From Flavobacteriaceae bacterium UBA3478 (GTDB lineage Bacteria > Bacteroidota > Bacteroidia > Flavobacteriales > Flavobacteriaceae), in NCBI GenBank assembly GCA_002381155.1, contig DFQX01000024.1, positions 1 through 48,217 on the forward strand: a stretch of DNA of 48,217 bases, written 5' to 3'. The notes beneath the pieces were generated by a model. The model was not told where the DNA came from, searched no databases, and saw only the letters and a program-made list of their open reading frames with translations. Positions 1 to 8,081 of the stretch are shown here, in pieces (position 1 is the stretch's first letter; every line of letters begins with the position of its first letter). Position numbers and translations under genes: made by a program.

Positions 1-1476
1 CGCATTCGAAACACAGCTGGTAATGAGACAAATTTCGGACTGACCTTTGGTTTTGTAGTTGAACATTTTAAGGCTGAAACTTCGCTGAGTAACATGAATG
101 GCAATAACGGCTTCTTTGCTAATGCTCATGGTCTTGAGGTCCGTTCGTCAACGATTGATTATGATGATTCTTTTAGAGATGTGGATCTCCCGTTTCACGA
201 GGTAAATCATTTCAAATGGATTCAGAATTTTCAGTTTTTCAGACCGAATAGCACTTTGCAGGTTGATTTTGGATTCCAAAATAATGAACGTACTGAGCAG
301 TCAGAGCCTGTTCCACATGGTTATATGCCCAAGCCATCAAGTAGTGGTGAGCGAGTTTTTTCGAAGAATACGTATACATTAAATATTCATAATTCTATAG
401 AGAATCGTGGAGCCCATGAATTGTCATTTGGGTTTAATGGTGAGATACAAAATAATCGAATTGGAGGATGGGGTTTTTTAATTCCTTCCTTTAAACGATT
501 CACAGCTGGCTTATTTGCCTTTGATCATATTCGACTTTCAGAGTATCTGCACCTTCAAGGAGGACTTCGATATGATGTCGGTCGAGTTACTACCGATTCT
601 TACGTAGACTGGTTTCAGACACCCGTTGAAAATTCATCAGGTATTCTGGAGTTTCAAAATCTTCAACGAGCTTCGGATCAGGATTTAAGTTTCGGAAGTT
701 ATAGTGGATCTATTGGTATGAGTTTCCTAAAGGAGCGTACAGCTTTGAAATTCAATCTAGGAAAGAGCTTTAGAATCCCATTAGCCAATGAGCTTGCGTC
801 TGATGGAGTGAATTATCATATGTATCGATTTGAGCGCGGTCAATTAAATCTAGATGCCGAGGAGTCGTATCAATTCGATTTTGAATGGAATCAGTCTGGT
901 GAAATGTTACAATTTGGTTTTAGCCCTTTTGTAAATTATTTCACCAATTTCATTTATTTAAATCCGACCGCTGATTACTATAAAACCCTTCAGGTATATG
1001 CCTATCAGCAAGCGGCTGTTCTTAGATATGGAGGGGAGGTCTCTTTAGGGCTTACGATCAATCAATCATTGAGTTTGGATAGTTCGGTAGAGTATGTATA
1101 TGCAGAACAGTTAGATGGTCCTAAAAAAGGATTCACACTTCCTTTTAACCCGCCATTATCTAGCTTAATTTCGCTTTCTAAAAGCTTTAAGACAGGTGAA
1201 CTATTTAGGAATACAAGACTAATTACCGATTATCGAATAACCGCTGCGCAGAATCGAATTGTTCCACCCGAAGAAAAAACCCCAGGATATCAACTCTTCA
1301 ACCTGTCACTTCTCTCTGAGTTAAACCTGAGCAATAACGCTGAACCGATCAATCTTCGCTTCAAGATTAATAATTTATTTAATACTAAGTACTTCGATCA
1401 CACAAGTTTTTACCGCCTGATCGATGTTCCTGAACCTGCACGAAATTTTTCTCTATCAATTACTTATAATTTTTAA
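1..1476 (+). CDS. TonB-dependent receptor, C-terminal part (5' end outside window)
   Basis: The reading frame is open from base 1, so the gene starts upstream and only about 491 C-terminal residues are visible. They show the alternating aromatic beta-strand pattern of an outer-membrane barrel and end in a strand with terminal Phe (ITYNF), typical of TonB-dependent receptors. A segment near the end resembles the conserved C-terminal 'INNLFNTKYF' motif of the family. The protein should import a large or scarce nutrient across the outer membrane using TonB energy. The next gene starts 12 bases downstream and encodes a His-rich lipoprotein, followed by a second one. This makes a metal ion or metal complex a plausible substrate, but that is inference. 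Plug domain and TonB box are not in the window. Confidence 0.9.
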   Translation, partial: RIRNTAGNETNFGLTFGFVVEHFKAETSLSNMNGNNGFFANAHGLEVRSSTIDYDDSFRDVDLPFHEVNHFKWIQNFQFFRPNSTLQVDFGFQNNERTEQSEPVPHGYMPKPSSSGERVFSKNTYTLNIHNSIENRGAHELSFGFNGEIQNNRIGGWGFLIPSFKRFTAGLFAFDHIRLSEYLHLQGGLRYDVGRVTTDSYVDWFQTPVENSSGILEFQNLQRASDQDLSFGSYSGSIGMSFLKERTALKFNLGKSFRIPLANELASDGVNYHMYRFERGQLNLDAEESYQFDFEWNQSGEMLQFGFSPFVNYFTNFIYLNPTADYYKTLQVYAYQQAAVLRYGGEVSLGLTINQSLSLDSSVEYVYAEQLDGPKKGFTLPFNPPLSSLISLSKSFKTGELFRNTRLITDYRITAAQNRIVPPEEKTPGYQLFNLSLLSELNLSNNAEPINLRFKINNLFNTKYFDHTSFYRLIDVPEPARNFSLSITYNF

Positions 1477-1488
1477 AAACAACATTTT

Positions 1489-1953
1489 ATGAAAGCGATT
1501 TTTAAACCCATCCTTTTATCTTTTTTTACAATCCTTTTATTCATTTCATGTACTGATGATGAGATTCAACCACCTGTAATTTCTAATGTAGAAGTGGGAG
1601 CGGTTCACGATGAAGGAGCCGAAGATATTCATGCCGACGTAGGTATTGCTCACCCAGGCGAGTCTATGCATATAGGGGCTGACATTCTAGCATTTGCTCG
1701 AATCGAAAGTATTACCGTTGATATTCATAGCGATGAAATCACTCCAGCCGCTGGTGAAGTTGCTTGGGAGTTTGAAGAGGTTTACACTGATGCTAAATAT
1801 CAGGTACTAAATGCTGAGCTTCATGAAGACATTATGGTGCCTGCTGACGCTGCGCTCGGTGAATATCATGTGTACATTATCGTTGTTGATGAGGCAGGTA
1901 ATAGCACAATAGCTGAAGCACATTTTGATTTGGTTCTAGAAGAGGGAGTCTAG
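1489..1953 (+). CDS. DUF4625-type His-rich lipoprotein, copy 1
   Basis: A 154-residue lipoprotein: a hydrophobic signal is followed by the lipobox FISC with Cys21. The rest looks like one Ig-like beta-sandwich ending in a strand pattern (GEYHVYIIVVDEAGN) shared with the following gene, which marks the two as paralogues. Histidines and acidic residues are frequent (HDEGAEDIHAD, IAHPGESMHIGAD, DIHSDE, AELHED). The fold and operon position match my recollection of DUF4625 proteins beside TonB receptors in Bacteroidota. Its role may be ligand capture at the cell surface or in the periplasm for the receptor at 1-1476; metal binding is inferred only from composition. It starts 12 bases after the receptor stop, so co-transcription is very likely. 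Confidence 0.75.
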   Translation: MKAIFKPILLSFFTILLFISCTDDEIQPPVISNVEVGAVHDEGAEDIHADVGIAHPGESMHIGADILAFARIESITVDIHSDEITPAAGEVAWEFEEVYTDAKYQVLNAELHEDIMVPADAALGEYHVYIIVVDEAGNSTIAEAHFDLVLEEGV

Positions 1954-1999
1954 TAAATGCTTATTTTAGACTAGAACACCTAAAAAGTGAAAAGGGTTT

Positions 2000-2476
2000 A
2001 TGAAAAGTTATAATCAATTGAGCCGTTTATTACTTGGTTTTTTTGCCTTGGCCCTTGTTTCTTGTACCGAAACAGAGATTGATGAAGAAAAGCCAATAAT
2101 AACCGTTAACTATGCAGGAGGCTTTCCACAGACTTGTGAAAATCTTAGTCGAGGGCAGAGCTATACGATCAAAGCTAAGGTTGCCGACAACCTAGAATTG
2201 GCAAGCTATTCTATTGAGATGCATCATAATTTTGATCATCACACTCATGATGACCAGGAGGATCCTTGCGAATTAGAACCGATTACTACGGCAGTAAATC
2301 CGTTTAATTTTTCTACAAATAATAATGTTCCCGAAGGTTTAACCAATTTTGAAATAGAAGCGGTTGTCACCATTCCAACAACTATAGATACGGGTGACTA
2401 TCATTTAGCACTTTCGGTTACAGATGTTACAGGATGGCAGGCAAGAACTTCGGTGGATGTAAAAATTGTAGAATAG
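2000..2476 (+). CDS. DUF4625-type His-rich lipoprotein, copy 2
   Basis: A 158-residue lipoprotein with lipobox VSC (Cys22) and the same single Ig-like layout as the preceding gene, ending in a GDYHLALSVTDVTG strand pair. A strongly His/Asp-rich loop occurs mid-protein (HHNFDHHTHDDQEDPCE), followed by Cys and Glu; such loops are seen in zinc- and copper-handling proteins. Two further cysteines (PQTCEN and DPCELE) could form a disulfide. The 46-base gap after copy 1 carries no obvious terminator. Likely the third gene of a receptor plus two surface-lipoprotein operon. Metal scavenging is my inference; the DUF4625 family itself has no function known to me. Confidence 0.75.
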   Translation: MKSYNQLSRLLLGFFALALVSCTETEIDEEKPIITVNYAGGFPQTCENLSRGQSYTIKAKVADNLELASYSIEMHHNFDHHTHDDQEDPCELEPITTAVNPFNFSTNNNVPEGLTNFEIEAVVTIPTTIDTGDYHLALSVTDVTGWQARTSVDVKIVE

Positions 2477-2494
2477 CCTTGAATAATACCCTAA

Positions 2495-2815
2495 GTGAGA
2501 TTCTTTATAAGAACCTTTATTGAATTCCTTCAAGACAAAGATTATCGGAGCCTCCTTGGGGCTTCGATAATCATCTTATTTGGTGGGGCTTTTGTATATA
2601 TGTATGCGGAGGGATGGCGTTTCATCGATGCGCTTTATTTTGCATCAATTACTTTAACAACTATTGGGTACGGAGACTTCGCACCAAAGACCGATTTGGG
2701 TAAGATATTCACCATCATTTATATCGGCCTTGGAGTAGGCCTAATTTTAACCTTTGTCAACACGGTATTCAATCACTTCAAAGACGCTCGAAAGAACTAT
2801 AACGCTCGAAAATAA
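2495..2815 (+). CDS. Two-TM potassium channel subunit (Ion_trans_2 type)
   Basis: A 106-residue protein with two transmembrane helices (about residues 19-38 and 70-90) flanking a pore loop that carries the K+ selectivity filter TTIGYGDF at residues 55-62. It would form a tetrameric inner-membrane K+ channel. There is no C-terminal RCK/TrkA domain, so gating is not obvious from the sequence. The start is GTG at 2495; no in-frame ATG lies upstream before a stop. It begins 18 bases after the second DUF4625 gene and ends 7 bases before the next gene, so it may ride on the same transcript, although no functional link is apparent. Confidence 0.85.
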   Translation: MRFFIRTFIEFLQDKDYRSLLGASIIILFGGAFVYMYAEGWRFIDALYFASITLTTIGYGDFAPKTDLGKIFTIIYIGLGVGLILTFVNTVFNHFKDARKNYNARK

Positions 2816-2822
2816 ATTTATC

Positions 2823-4112
2823 ATGAGATCAGCGCTATTCACCTTTGTTTTGTTTTCCTTCTTCTCGATCTCTTCTGCACAGTATCAAATAGATGCAGAA
2901 CGAGTGAATCAAAATTTAGAAACGCTAAAAACCTTTGGAATCAACGAGAAGGGTGGTAATGATCGTGTTGCTTACAGTGATCATGAACTTGATGCAAGAG
3001 AATATGTGATTAAACGTCTGAAGGATCTTGGAGTTGAAGTTTATATCGATGCAGCCGGTAATATCTCAGCGTTAAGAAAAGGTCGAAAAGGACTTTCAAA
3101 GGTCGTTGCTTTCGGTTCTCATATCGACGCAGTGCCTAATGGTGGCCATTACGATGGTCAGGTGGGTAGTATGGCTGCCCTAGAGGTAATGCAGACATTA
3201 GTTGAACAGAATGTGAAAACCAATCATGATTTCGAACTATTGATATTTACTAATGAAGAGGGAGGGGTGTTTGGTAGTCGCGCACTCGCTGGTAAAATTG
3301 ATGAAGGGACTCTTAAAGTGAAAACCTCTTCAGGCTATACCAATGCTCAAGGTGTTGATCGCTTGGGTGGAGACTCGTCTACCATTTTTTCAGTGAAACG
3401 CAGTAAAGAAGATCTGCATGCCTTTATTGAATTACATATCGAACAGGGTTCAAATCTATTCGATCAAGGTATTGATGTAGGTGTAGTTGAAGGAATTGTA
3501 GGCCTCAAATGGTGGGATGTTGTTGTTAAAGGATTTGCGAATCATGCCGGAACCACCCCGATGAATAAGCGAAAAGATGCGATGTTGGCCTCGGCCGAAT
3601 TTGTTTTAAACGTCAACAAAATAGCAAAGAGTATTGAAGGAAATCAGGTAGCTACTGTCGGGCGCATACAGGCACTTCCTGGGGCACCTAACGTTATCCC
3701 TGGTGAGGTTCGAATGAGTCTAGAAATTAGGGATTTGAGTTCGGAGCGCATCAAGGAGGTTTATGAGGCTATTGTTTCTAGTACAAAGGACATCGAAGAA
3801 AAATATCAAACCACCTTTGAATTTTCTCCTATTGATGCAACTAGTCCACCTGCGATGATGGATGATCGTATTCGTAAAGTGATTAGGGATCAGGCTAAAC
3901 GTCTAGGGTATTCTCAATTGAGCCTGCCTAGTGGAGCTGGTCATGATGCTCAAGATATGGCGATGATAGGGCCAACAGGCATGATTTTTATCCCCAGTTA
4001 TGAGGGAATAAGTCATTCCCCTTTGGAGTATTCCACCCCTGAGGATATTGCAAAAGGAACACAGCTACTACTGAATTCGCTCTTAGAACTCGATAAGAAG
4101 ACTAAGCTGTAG
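2823..4112 (+). CDS. Secreted M20-family hydrolase, allantoate amidohydrolase / N-carbamoyl-amino-acid hydrolase type
   Basis: A 429-residue protein with a signal peptide (cleavage likely after SSAQ, residue 20). Dinuclear metal-site residues of the hydantoinase/carbamylase branch of M20 are visible: GSHIDAVPNGG (His100), then Asp111, FTNEEGG (Glu145/146) and FIELHIEQG. The dimerisation-domain signature FANHAGTTPM is present. Family members hydrolyse N-carbamoyl or ureido groups and are usually cytoplasmic; here export is predicted, which is unusual. The start is ATG at 2823, because the upstream extension in the same frame lies inside the channel gene and would bury the signal peptide. No purine or hydantoin catabolic genes are adjacent, so the true substrate is unknown. 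Confidence 0.85.
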   Translation: MRSALFTFVLFSFFSISSAQYQIDAERVNQNLETLKTFGINEKGGNDRVAYSDHELDAREYVIKRLKDLGVEVYIDAAGNISALRKGRKGLSKVVAFGSHIDAVPNGGHYDGQVGSMAALEVMQTLVEQNVKTNHDFELLIFTNEEGGVFGSRALAGKIDEGTLKVKTSSGYTNAQGVDRLGGDSSTIFSVKRSKEDLHAFIELHIEQGSNLFDQGIDVGVVEGIVGLKWWDVVVKGFANHAGTTPMNKRKDAMLASAEFVLNVNKIAKSIEGNQVATVGRIQALPGAPNVIPGEVRMSLEIRDLSSERIKEVYEAIVSSTKDIEEKYQTTFEFSPIDATSPPAMMDDRIRKVIRDQAKRLGYSQLSLPSGAGHDAQDMAMIGPTGMIFIPSYEGISHSPLEYSTPEDIAKGTQLLLNSLLELDKKTKL

Positions 4113-4176
4113 TTAGCTTAATGGATAAATAAGCGATTACAATAAGCAGTAGGAGCCACCAATATTTTCGAAACAT
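4102..4176 (-). CDS. Possible 24-residue single-span membrane peptide
   Basis: A short minus-strand ORF starting at ATG 4176 and ending at TAG 4102, inside the convergent gap between the M20 hydrolase and the gene ending at 4206. The product has a basic aromatic start (MFRKYWW) followed by about twelve Leu/Ile/Val/Ala residues, which would make one transmembrane helix. An in-frame stop lies four codons upstream, so it cannot be longer. It overlaps the 3' end of the M20 gene by 11 bases. This could be a genuine small membrane protein downstream of the 4206 gene, or chance. Expression evidence or conservation would decide. Confidence 0.3.
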   Translation of the reverse strand: MFRKYWWLLLLIVIAYLSIKLTTA

Positions 4177-4205
4177 TCGATCAGTTCATTCGTTAGCTCC
4201 CCATA

Positions 4206-4907
4206 TTATTTACTCCAGATTTCATAAATGGGGCTCCCCTTACTACTCAAGCCTGAGTGATGCCATTGCCCATCAATGAGCTCATAGGTAAATGCTAATG
4301 AGGCTCCAACTCTTGAACGATCTCTCGAGAAGAACTCGATATTTTCAGTATAGGTACCGTCTTTAGTAGTGTAGGTCCCTCCTCCTGAGCCAGAGAATTC
4401 TTTAGTTTCTACATTAAAGGCAATCCATTGAAATCGCTTTCCTGAGAGCAATTTTAGAGTTCTTCGCGCTTGGTTAATAGGTCTGGATACCATTTCTTCC
4501 CCTCGCTTTCTTCCAGTCATTTGCCAGGCCCCCATGAGTTTGCCTGGATAGCCGTTGTCTATTTGTTTGAAGGTCAGACCTAAGGGCAAAAGATGATAAC
4601 CCTCTGCGTTGGGAATGATAGTAAACTCTTTTGTACTCCCTACATTGTCGGGGGTTTCAGAGTCGAATTCAACGTTTAATTGCCAACGGTCACCGTAGAG
4701 GGTCCATGATCCGCCCATGGTTTTAATAAAGTCTCCGCTGGTGTCGTACCAAGTAATCACTTGGTGCGTTTCGGTTACAATAGCCGATACGTTTAATTCG
4801 TTACCGTTTGTGTCTGTAGTTTTTGCTTGCCATCCGCCAATAGGTGATTGAGCATTACCTAAGCAAACACAAAATAATAACGCGATTAATAGGTTAGTAA
4901 TTTTCAT
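4206..4907 (-). CDS. Secreted protein of unknown function with two lipocalin-like halves
   Basis: A 233-residue protein with a signal peptide (cleavage likely after LGNAQ). The mature part contains two similar halves, each opening with a G-x-W motif (IGGWQ near residue 24; MGAWQMTG near residue 126) followed by beta-rich sequence, as in small lipocalin-like or DUF-type secreted proteins of Bacteroidota. No catalytic motif is seen. ATG 4907 is preferred over ATG 4913 because it gives the more usual MK-start signal peptide; both overlap the 3' end of the upstream isomerase-like gene (by 14 or 20 bases), so translation is probably coupled. It may act on or bind the product of that neighbour. Confidence 0.7.
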   Translation of the reverse strand: MKITNLLIALLFCVCLGNAQSPIGGWQAKTTDTNGNELNVSAIVTETHQVITWYDTSGDFIKTMGGSWTLYGDRWQLNVEFDSETPDNVGSTKEFTIIPNAEGYHLLPLGLTFKQIDNGYPGKLMGAWQMTGRKRGEEMVSRPINQARRTLKLLSGKRFQWIAFNVETKEFSGSGGGTYTTKDGTYTENIEFFSRDRSRVGASLAFTYELIDGQWHHSGLSSKGSPIYEIWSK

Positions 4908-5823
4908 TGGCATTAAGATTCTTTAGTACTAGATCTCTAGTTGCAACAATACCTTCAATTTCACCGAGGTTATTTCCTTCGTATTCAATTCCAATAAAAC
5001 CTTGATAGTTGTATTGGTTGGCAATGGACAGCATTCGAGTAAAATCAATATTCGTCTCATTTCCTTCTTCATCAAAATCAAATGATTTTGCGCTAAGAGC
5101 CATAGCTTTCGGCATCATCTCTTCAACGCCTTTGTAAATGTCGTATACCTCGCTACAGTTTTCATCAGTGATTGACCCATAGCCATCCTCAGCGATACAA
5201 AAGTTCCCATAATCGGGAAGGGTTCCACAATTCGGTAGATCAACACTGTTGATGACTTGCATTAGCGCTTCACCATTAGAGCTTAATCGACCGTGATTTT
5301 CAACGAGCACGTTGATATTTTTGTCTGAAGCATAGTTAGCTAGATCAGTTAAACTCTTCACCGAAGTTTCGCTCCATATTTTAGGGTCATTAGACCCGTG
5401 AAGATTTACACGAATTGCTGAGCAGTTCATTGCTGAGGCGGCATCTATCCAAATCTTGTGGTTTTCAACAGCTTTAGCACGCTCGGTTTCATCGGCTACA
5501 GAAAGACTACCTTCTCCATCAATCATGATGAGTACATTTTGTAGTTGATATTTCTTGGCTAGCTCATTGTTCTTGGCTACAAACTCATCGATGGCTGCAG
5601 CCTTGTCTTCTGCAAGCATGACCTCTGGATACAATTGATTTACATACTCTAAGCCTTTGAAGCCTAGGTTGTGTGCGTACTCTGCAAAATCATAAGGAGA
5701 AATATTTTTCTCCCAAATCATTCGGTGCAATGACCACTGCGCTAGAGATAATTTTGGTTGAGGTGCCCTACTAGTACATGAGAATAGAATAATAGCTAGG
5801 AGCCCAGTTAATAGTTTATTCAT
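4894..5823 (-). CDS. Sugar phosphate isomerase/epimerase-like TIM-barrel lipoprotein
   Basis: A 309-residue protein with a lipoprotein signal (FSC, Cys16) followed by a xylose-isomerase-like TIM barrel. The divalent metal ligands of the family are recognisable: VENHGR (Glu175, His177), TLPDYGN (Asp204) and GIEYEG near residue 279. Family members interconvert keto and aldo sugars or inososes; lipid-anchored, exported forms are common in Bacteroidota and their substrates are mostly unknown. It sits 4 bases after the gene at 5828-6211 on the same strand and overlaps the next gene, so the three probably form one operon. Assigned as a family member without substrate. Confidence 0.8.
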   Translation of the reverse strand: MNKLLTGLLAIILFSCTSRAPQPKLSLAQWSLHRMIWEKNISPYDFAEYAHNLGFKGLEYVNQLYPEVMLAEDKAAAIDEFVAKNNELAKKYQLQNVLIMIDGEGSLSVADETERAKAVENHKIWIDAASAMNCSAIRVNLHGSNDPKIWSETSVKSLTDLANYASDKNINVLVENHGRLSSNGEALMQVINSVDLPNCGTLPDYGNFCIAEDGYGSITDENCSEVYDIYKGVEEMMPKAMALSAKSFDFDEEGNETNIDFTRMLSIANQYNYQGFIGIEYEGNNLGEIEGIVATRDLVLKNLNANENY

Positions 5824-5827
5824 TGTT

Positions 5828-6211
5828 TTAGGATTTAGAAGTTTGTTTATAGTTTATGGTGAATCGAGTAGTTTTCTTTTGAGTATCAATATAAAGTTCT
5901 TCTGAGCCTTTAAGTTCAATTCGTTTGGTCTCTTTAGCACCGATTTCAAGAGTTCTTAAAACCACTCCGTTTTGTTGAATTCTAACCGAAAATGGAGCCT
6001 TTGCTAGATTTTCTACCACAGCCACACAGTCTTGGCCTGCGAATGGATTTATAGATCCATCTTGACCTGGTCCTTTACCGGTCATAAGCATATTTGTAGA
6101 GGGGTCTAACTCAAATTTATTTTCCTTTTGAGCTGAAGCAGGCGGGGTTAGCAGTAATAACCCTACTACTAAGAGCGATTGACTTAAAAGGGTTAATTTT
6201 TTAAATTTCAT
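5828..6211 (-). CDS. Small secreted protein, DUF6759-like (tentative)
   Basis: A 127-residue protein beginning with MKFKK and a clear signal peptide that ends at PASAQ. The mature part has a Gly-rich segment (TGKGPGQDGSINPF) followed by a small beta-domain (CVAVVENL, FSVRIQQNG, KRIELKG, ELYIDT). It resembles small Bacteroidota proteins I associate with DUF6759, but I cannot confirm that. The in-frame ORF extends further upstream to 6274; ATG 6211 is chosen because it places the signal peptide at the N-terminus and leaves a 41-base divergent gap to the gene at 6253. First gene of a likely three-gene operon. Confidence 0.65.
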   Translation of the reverse strand: MKFKKLTLLSQSLLVVGLLLLTPPASAQKENKFELDPSTNMLMTGKGPGQDGSINPFAGQDCVAVVENLAKAPFSVRIQQNGVVLRTLEIGAKETKRIELKGSEELYIDTQKKTTRFTINYKQTSKS

Positions 6212-6252
6212 ACTGCTGGTTTTTAACATCTTACCTAATTTAGAAAGAAAAA

Positions 6253-6660
6253 ATGGTATCACTATTACTTTCATTAGCCCTCTTTTTTCAGACTCCAGAT
6301 ATTGAGGGTCGTTGGGTAACTATCGATGATGAGACAGGAATCGAGAAATCTGAAATCCTTCTTTATGTTGAAGATGGAAAGCTTTATGGAAAAATTGAAC
6401 GACTTCTTTTACCTGAAGACCAAGGTAAAACTTGTGTGAATTGTAAGGGCGCTGACTATAATAAACCCATCGAAGGTCTAGTCATTGTTAAGGGTTTAAA
6501 ACCAGACGATAACTCTTGGACTAAGGGTAGAATTATGGACCCTGCTAACGGTAAAAACTACGACTGCACCATTACCCTAGAAGATAATAATACTCTTAAT
6601 GTTAGAGGTTATTTAGGTTTTTCTCTACTGGGTAGAACCCAGGTGTGGAAGCGTAAGTAA
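6253..6660 (+). CDS. DUF2147 domain secreted protein
   Basis: A 135-residue protein with a short hydrophobic leader and a mature domain beginning IEGRWVTIDDETG. The domain shows the DUF2147 landmarks: G-x-W start, a CxxC pair (CVNCKG, near residues 57-60), IMDPANGKNYDC and the C-terminal RGYLGFSLLGRTQVWKR. The fold is a small lipocalin-like barrel; function is unknown in the family. A third cysteine in NYDC could pair with one of the CxxC cysteines in the oxidising periplasm. It is divergently transcribed from the gene starting at 6211 and ends directly against a minus-strand gene relic. Confidence 0.85.
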   Translation: MVSLLLSLALFFQTPDIEGRWVTIDDETGIEKSEILLYVEDGKLYGKIERLLLPEDQGKTCVNCKGADYNKPIEGLVIVKGLKPDDNSWTKGRIMDPANGKNYDCTITLEDNNTLNVRGYLGFSLLGRTQVWKRK

Positions 6661-6786
6661 TTATTCTGGGCATTCACCCCAGACAGGCAACTGACCAGGC
6701 GATAGGGGTGATTCTGTTGCGAAGTTTATTGGTTCTTCTTGAATGAGAGGTACACACCAACTACTCTTTTTCAATAGCACCTTTTT
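6661..6786 (-). pseudogene. Relic of a DUF285 (BspA-like) protein, C-terminal fragment
   Basis: Translating the minus strand here gives an open stretch of 41 codons between stops at 6787-6789 and 6661-6663. The product contains SSWCV, then NFATES, then LPVWGECPE at the end. The intact DUF285 lipoprotein at 18969-19694 ends with SSWCV, NFASDS and FPVWGTCP in the same order and spacing. This is therefore the tail of a second DUF285 gene whose repeats and signal peptide are gone. There is no credible start. It abuts the DUF2147 stop at 6660, suggesting that the deletion which removed the 5' part ended near the upstream stop at 6787. Confidence 0.8.
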
Positions 6787-6812
6787 TTATAAAGGTAAGG
6801 GCAATAGCTATT

Positions 6813-8018
6813 TTAATAAAATAACTCGTCGAAGAAGGCTCTCATTTTAGCAGCATAAGGCACTCCGTACTTATCGAATGTTGCTCGAGTCGTAGAGTCT
6901 GGTTTCCAGTCAAAGAAAGCGTGGCCTGCATCTTCAACCTGAAGATAGATGGCTTTTTGTCCTCTGGTCTCTAAGGCATCCACGTAGGCTTGAACCATTT
7001 CGTGAGAAATCAAGCCATCCTTGGTGCCTCTTGTAAGAAAATGTGGAACCTTTCTTGAGTTGCTAGAGGGTACATTTTTGATCGGAGACAGACCATTTCG
7101 ATAAGCGATATCTGTCTGCGAGATAAATTGATTTAATGGGTTTACATCGAAAACACCATAGCTAGGGGCTGCCGCTTTGATGGCATTTCTGATTTCTAGA
7201 CCCACTTGTTCAGCGGTTTTACCTTCAGGCAAGTAGGTGGGTGTTAGTTTGAAATTTATCGGATAATTCCCCGTTCCTATCTGATCAGAGAGAGTTGCAA
7301 CGGCTGCTGATAAATGTCCGCCAGCGCTATCACCTGTTACGGCAATTTTATTTGGGTTAGCTCCGTACTTAGAGGCATTCTCTTGAAGATGTGCAATTGC
7401 ACCAAAAACATCCTCTACTAGATGGTGCATAGAATTGGGAGTCTCATCGCCGTCTAGGGAATTGATCCAACGGTAATCTATGCTAGCAACCATATAGGTA
7501 TTTTCCTTTGCTAGTTCCCACGCTAAGGCACGCATAATGTCTTCGTTGTTTGATGACCATCCGCCCCCGTGAATAATGACTACCATTGGTAAATCTTTAC
7601 CCCCTTTGGGTGCGAACACATCATATTTCAGTTCTTTCTTTCCTGGCTTAGCATAGACAATGTCTCTATAGATTTTTAGGTTGCTTACTAGGGAGCGGTC
7701 CACAAAGGTGGCTCCGATCGTCATGTCCTTGGTAACTGTTATCGTTTCTTCTGGCGAGAAAAACTCATAGCTAGTCGTTCCCCACATACCACCTTGAACG
7801 GTATAGTAAATGGCATCAATTTCAAACCCTGACTCTGGAATAGCTTTTAGGGTAAGTTTAGTACCGCCTGCTACAACCCCGTCAGCGGGAATTGCAGGTG
7901 TTACTTTGATGCTTCCATGATCGAGATCTGCGAGTTTAACTTGAAATTGAGCCTTAATGGTATTTATAGAAATGATTGCCAAGATAAAGGCAAGCCCTTT
8001 GATTTTATGAAGATGCAT
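6813..8018 (-). CDS. Secreted alpha/beta-hydrolase (esterase/lipase) with N-terminal repeat domain
   Basis: A 401-residue protein with a signal peptide (to about residue 23). Residues 26-106 form a beta-domain like the bacterial InlB-B/Flg_new-type repeat (HGSIKVTPAIPADG, GTKLTLKAIPESGFE). Residues 115-400 are an alpha/beta-hydrolase of the carboxylesterase/BD-FAE type: oxyanion HGGGW at 150-154, nucleophile motif GDSAGG with Ser231, candidate acid in RGTKDGL and His in DAGHAFF. It would cleave short acyl esters, possibly on glycans, in the periplasm or outside the cell. It lies 63 bases downstream of the beta-lactamase-like gene on the same strand. Substrate unknown. Confidence 0.85.
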   Translation of the reverse strand: MHLHKIKGLAFILAIISINTIKAQFQVKLADLDHGSIKVTPAIPADGVVAGGTKLTLKAIPESGFEIDAIYYTVQGGMWGTTSYEFFSPEETITVTKDMTIGATFVDRSLVSNLKIYRDIVYAKPGKKELKYDVFAPKGGKDLPMVVIIHGGGWSSNNEDIMRALAWELAKENTYMVASIDYRWINSLDGDETPNSMHHLVEDVFGAIAHLQENASKYGANPNKIAVTGDSAGGHLSAAVATLSDQIGTGNYPINFKLTPTYLPEGKTAEQVGLEIRNAIKAAAPSYGVFDVNPLNQFISQTDIAYRNGLSPIKNVPSSNSRKVPHFLTRGTKDGLISHEMVQAYVDALETRGQKAIYLQVEDAGHAFFDWKPDSTTRATFDKYGVPYAAKMRAFFDELFY

Positions 8019-8081
8019 AGTGTTGGTTGTTTAACCTTTTCAAGTTAGAAGAATAATTGAAGTAAAACTGTTAAAGTTTGG

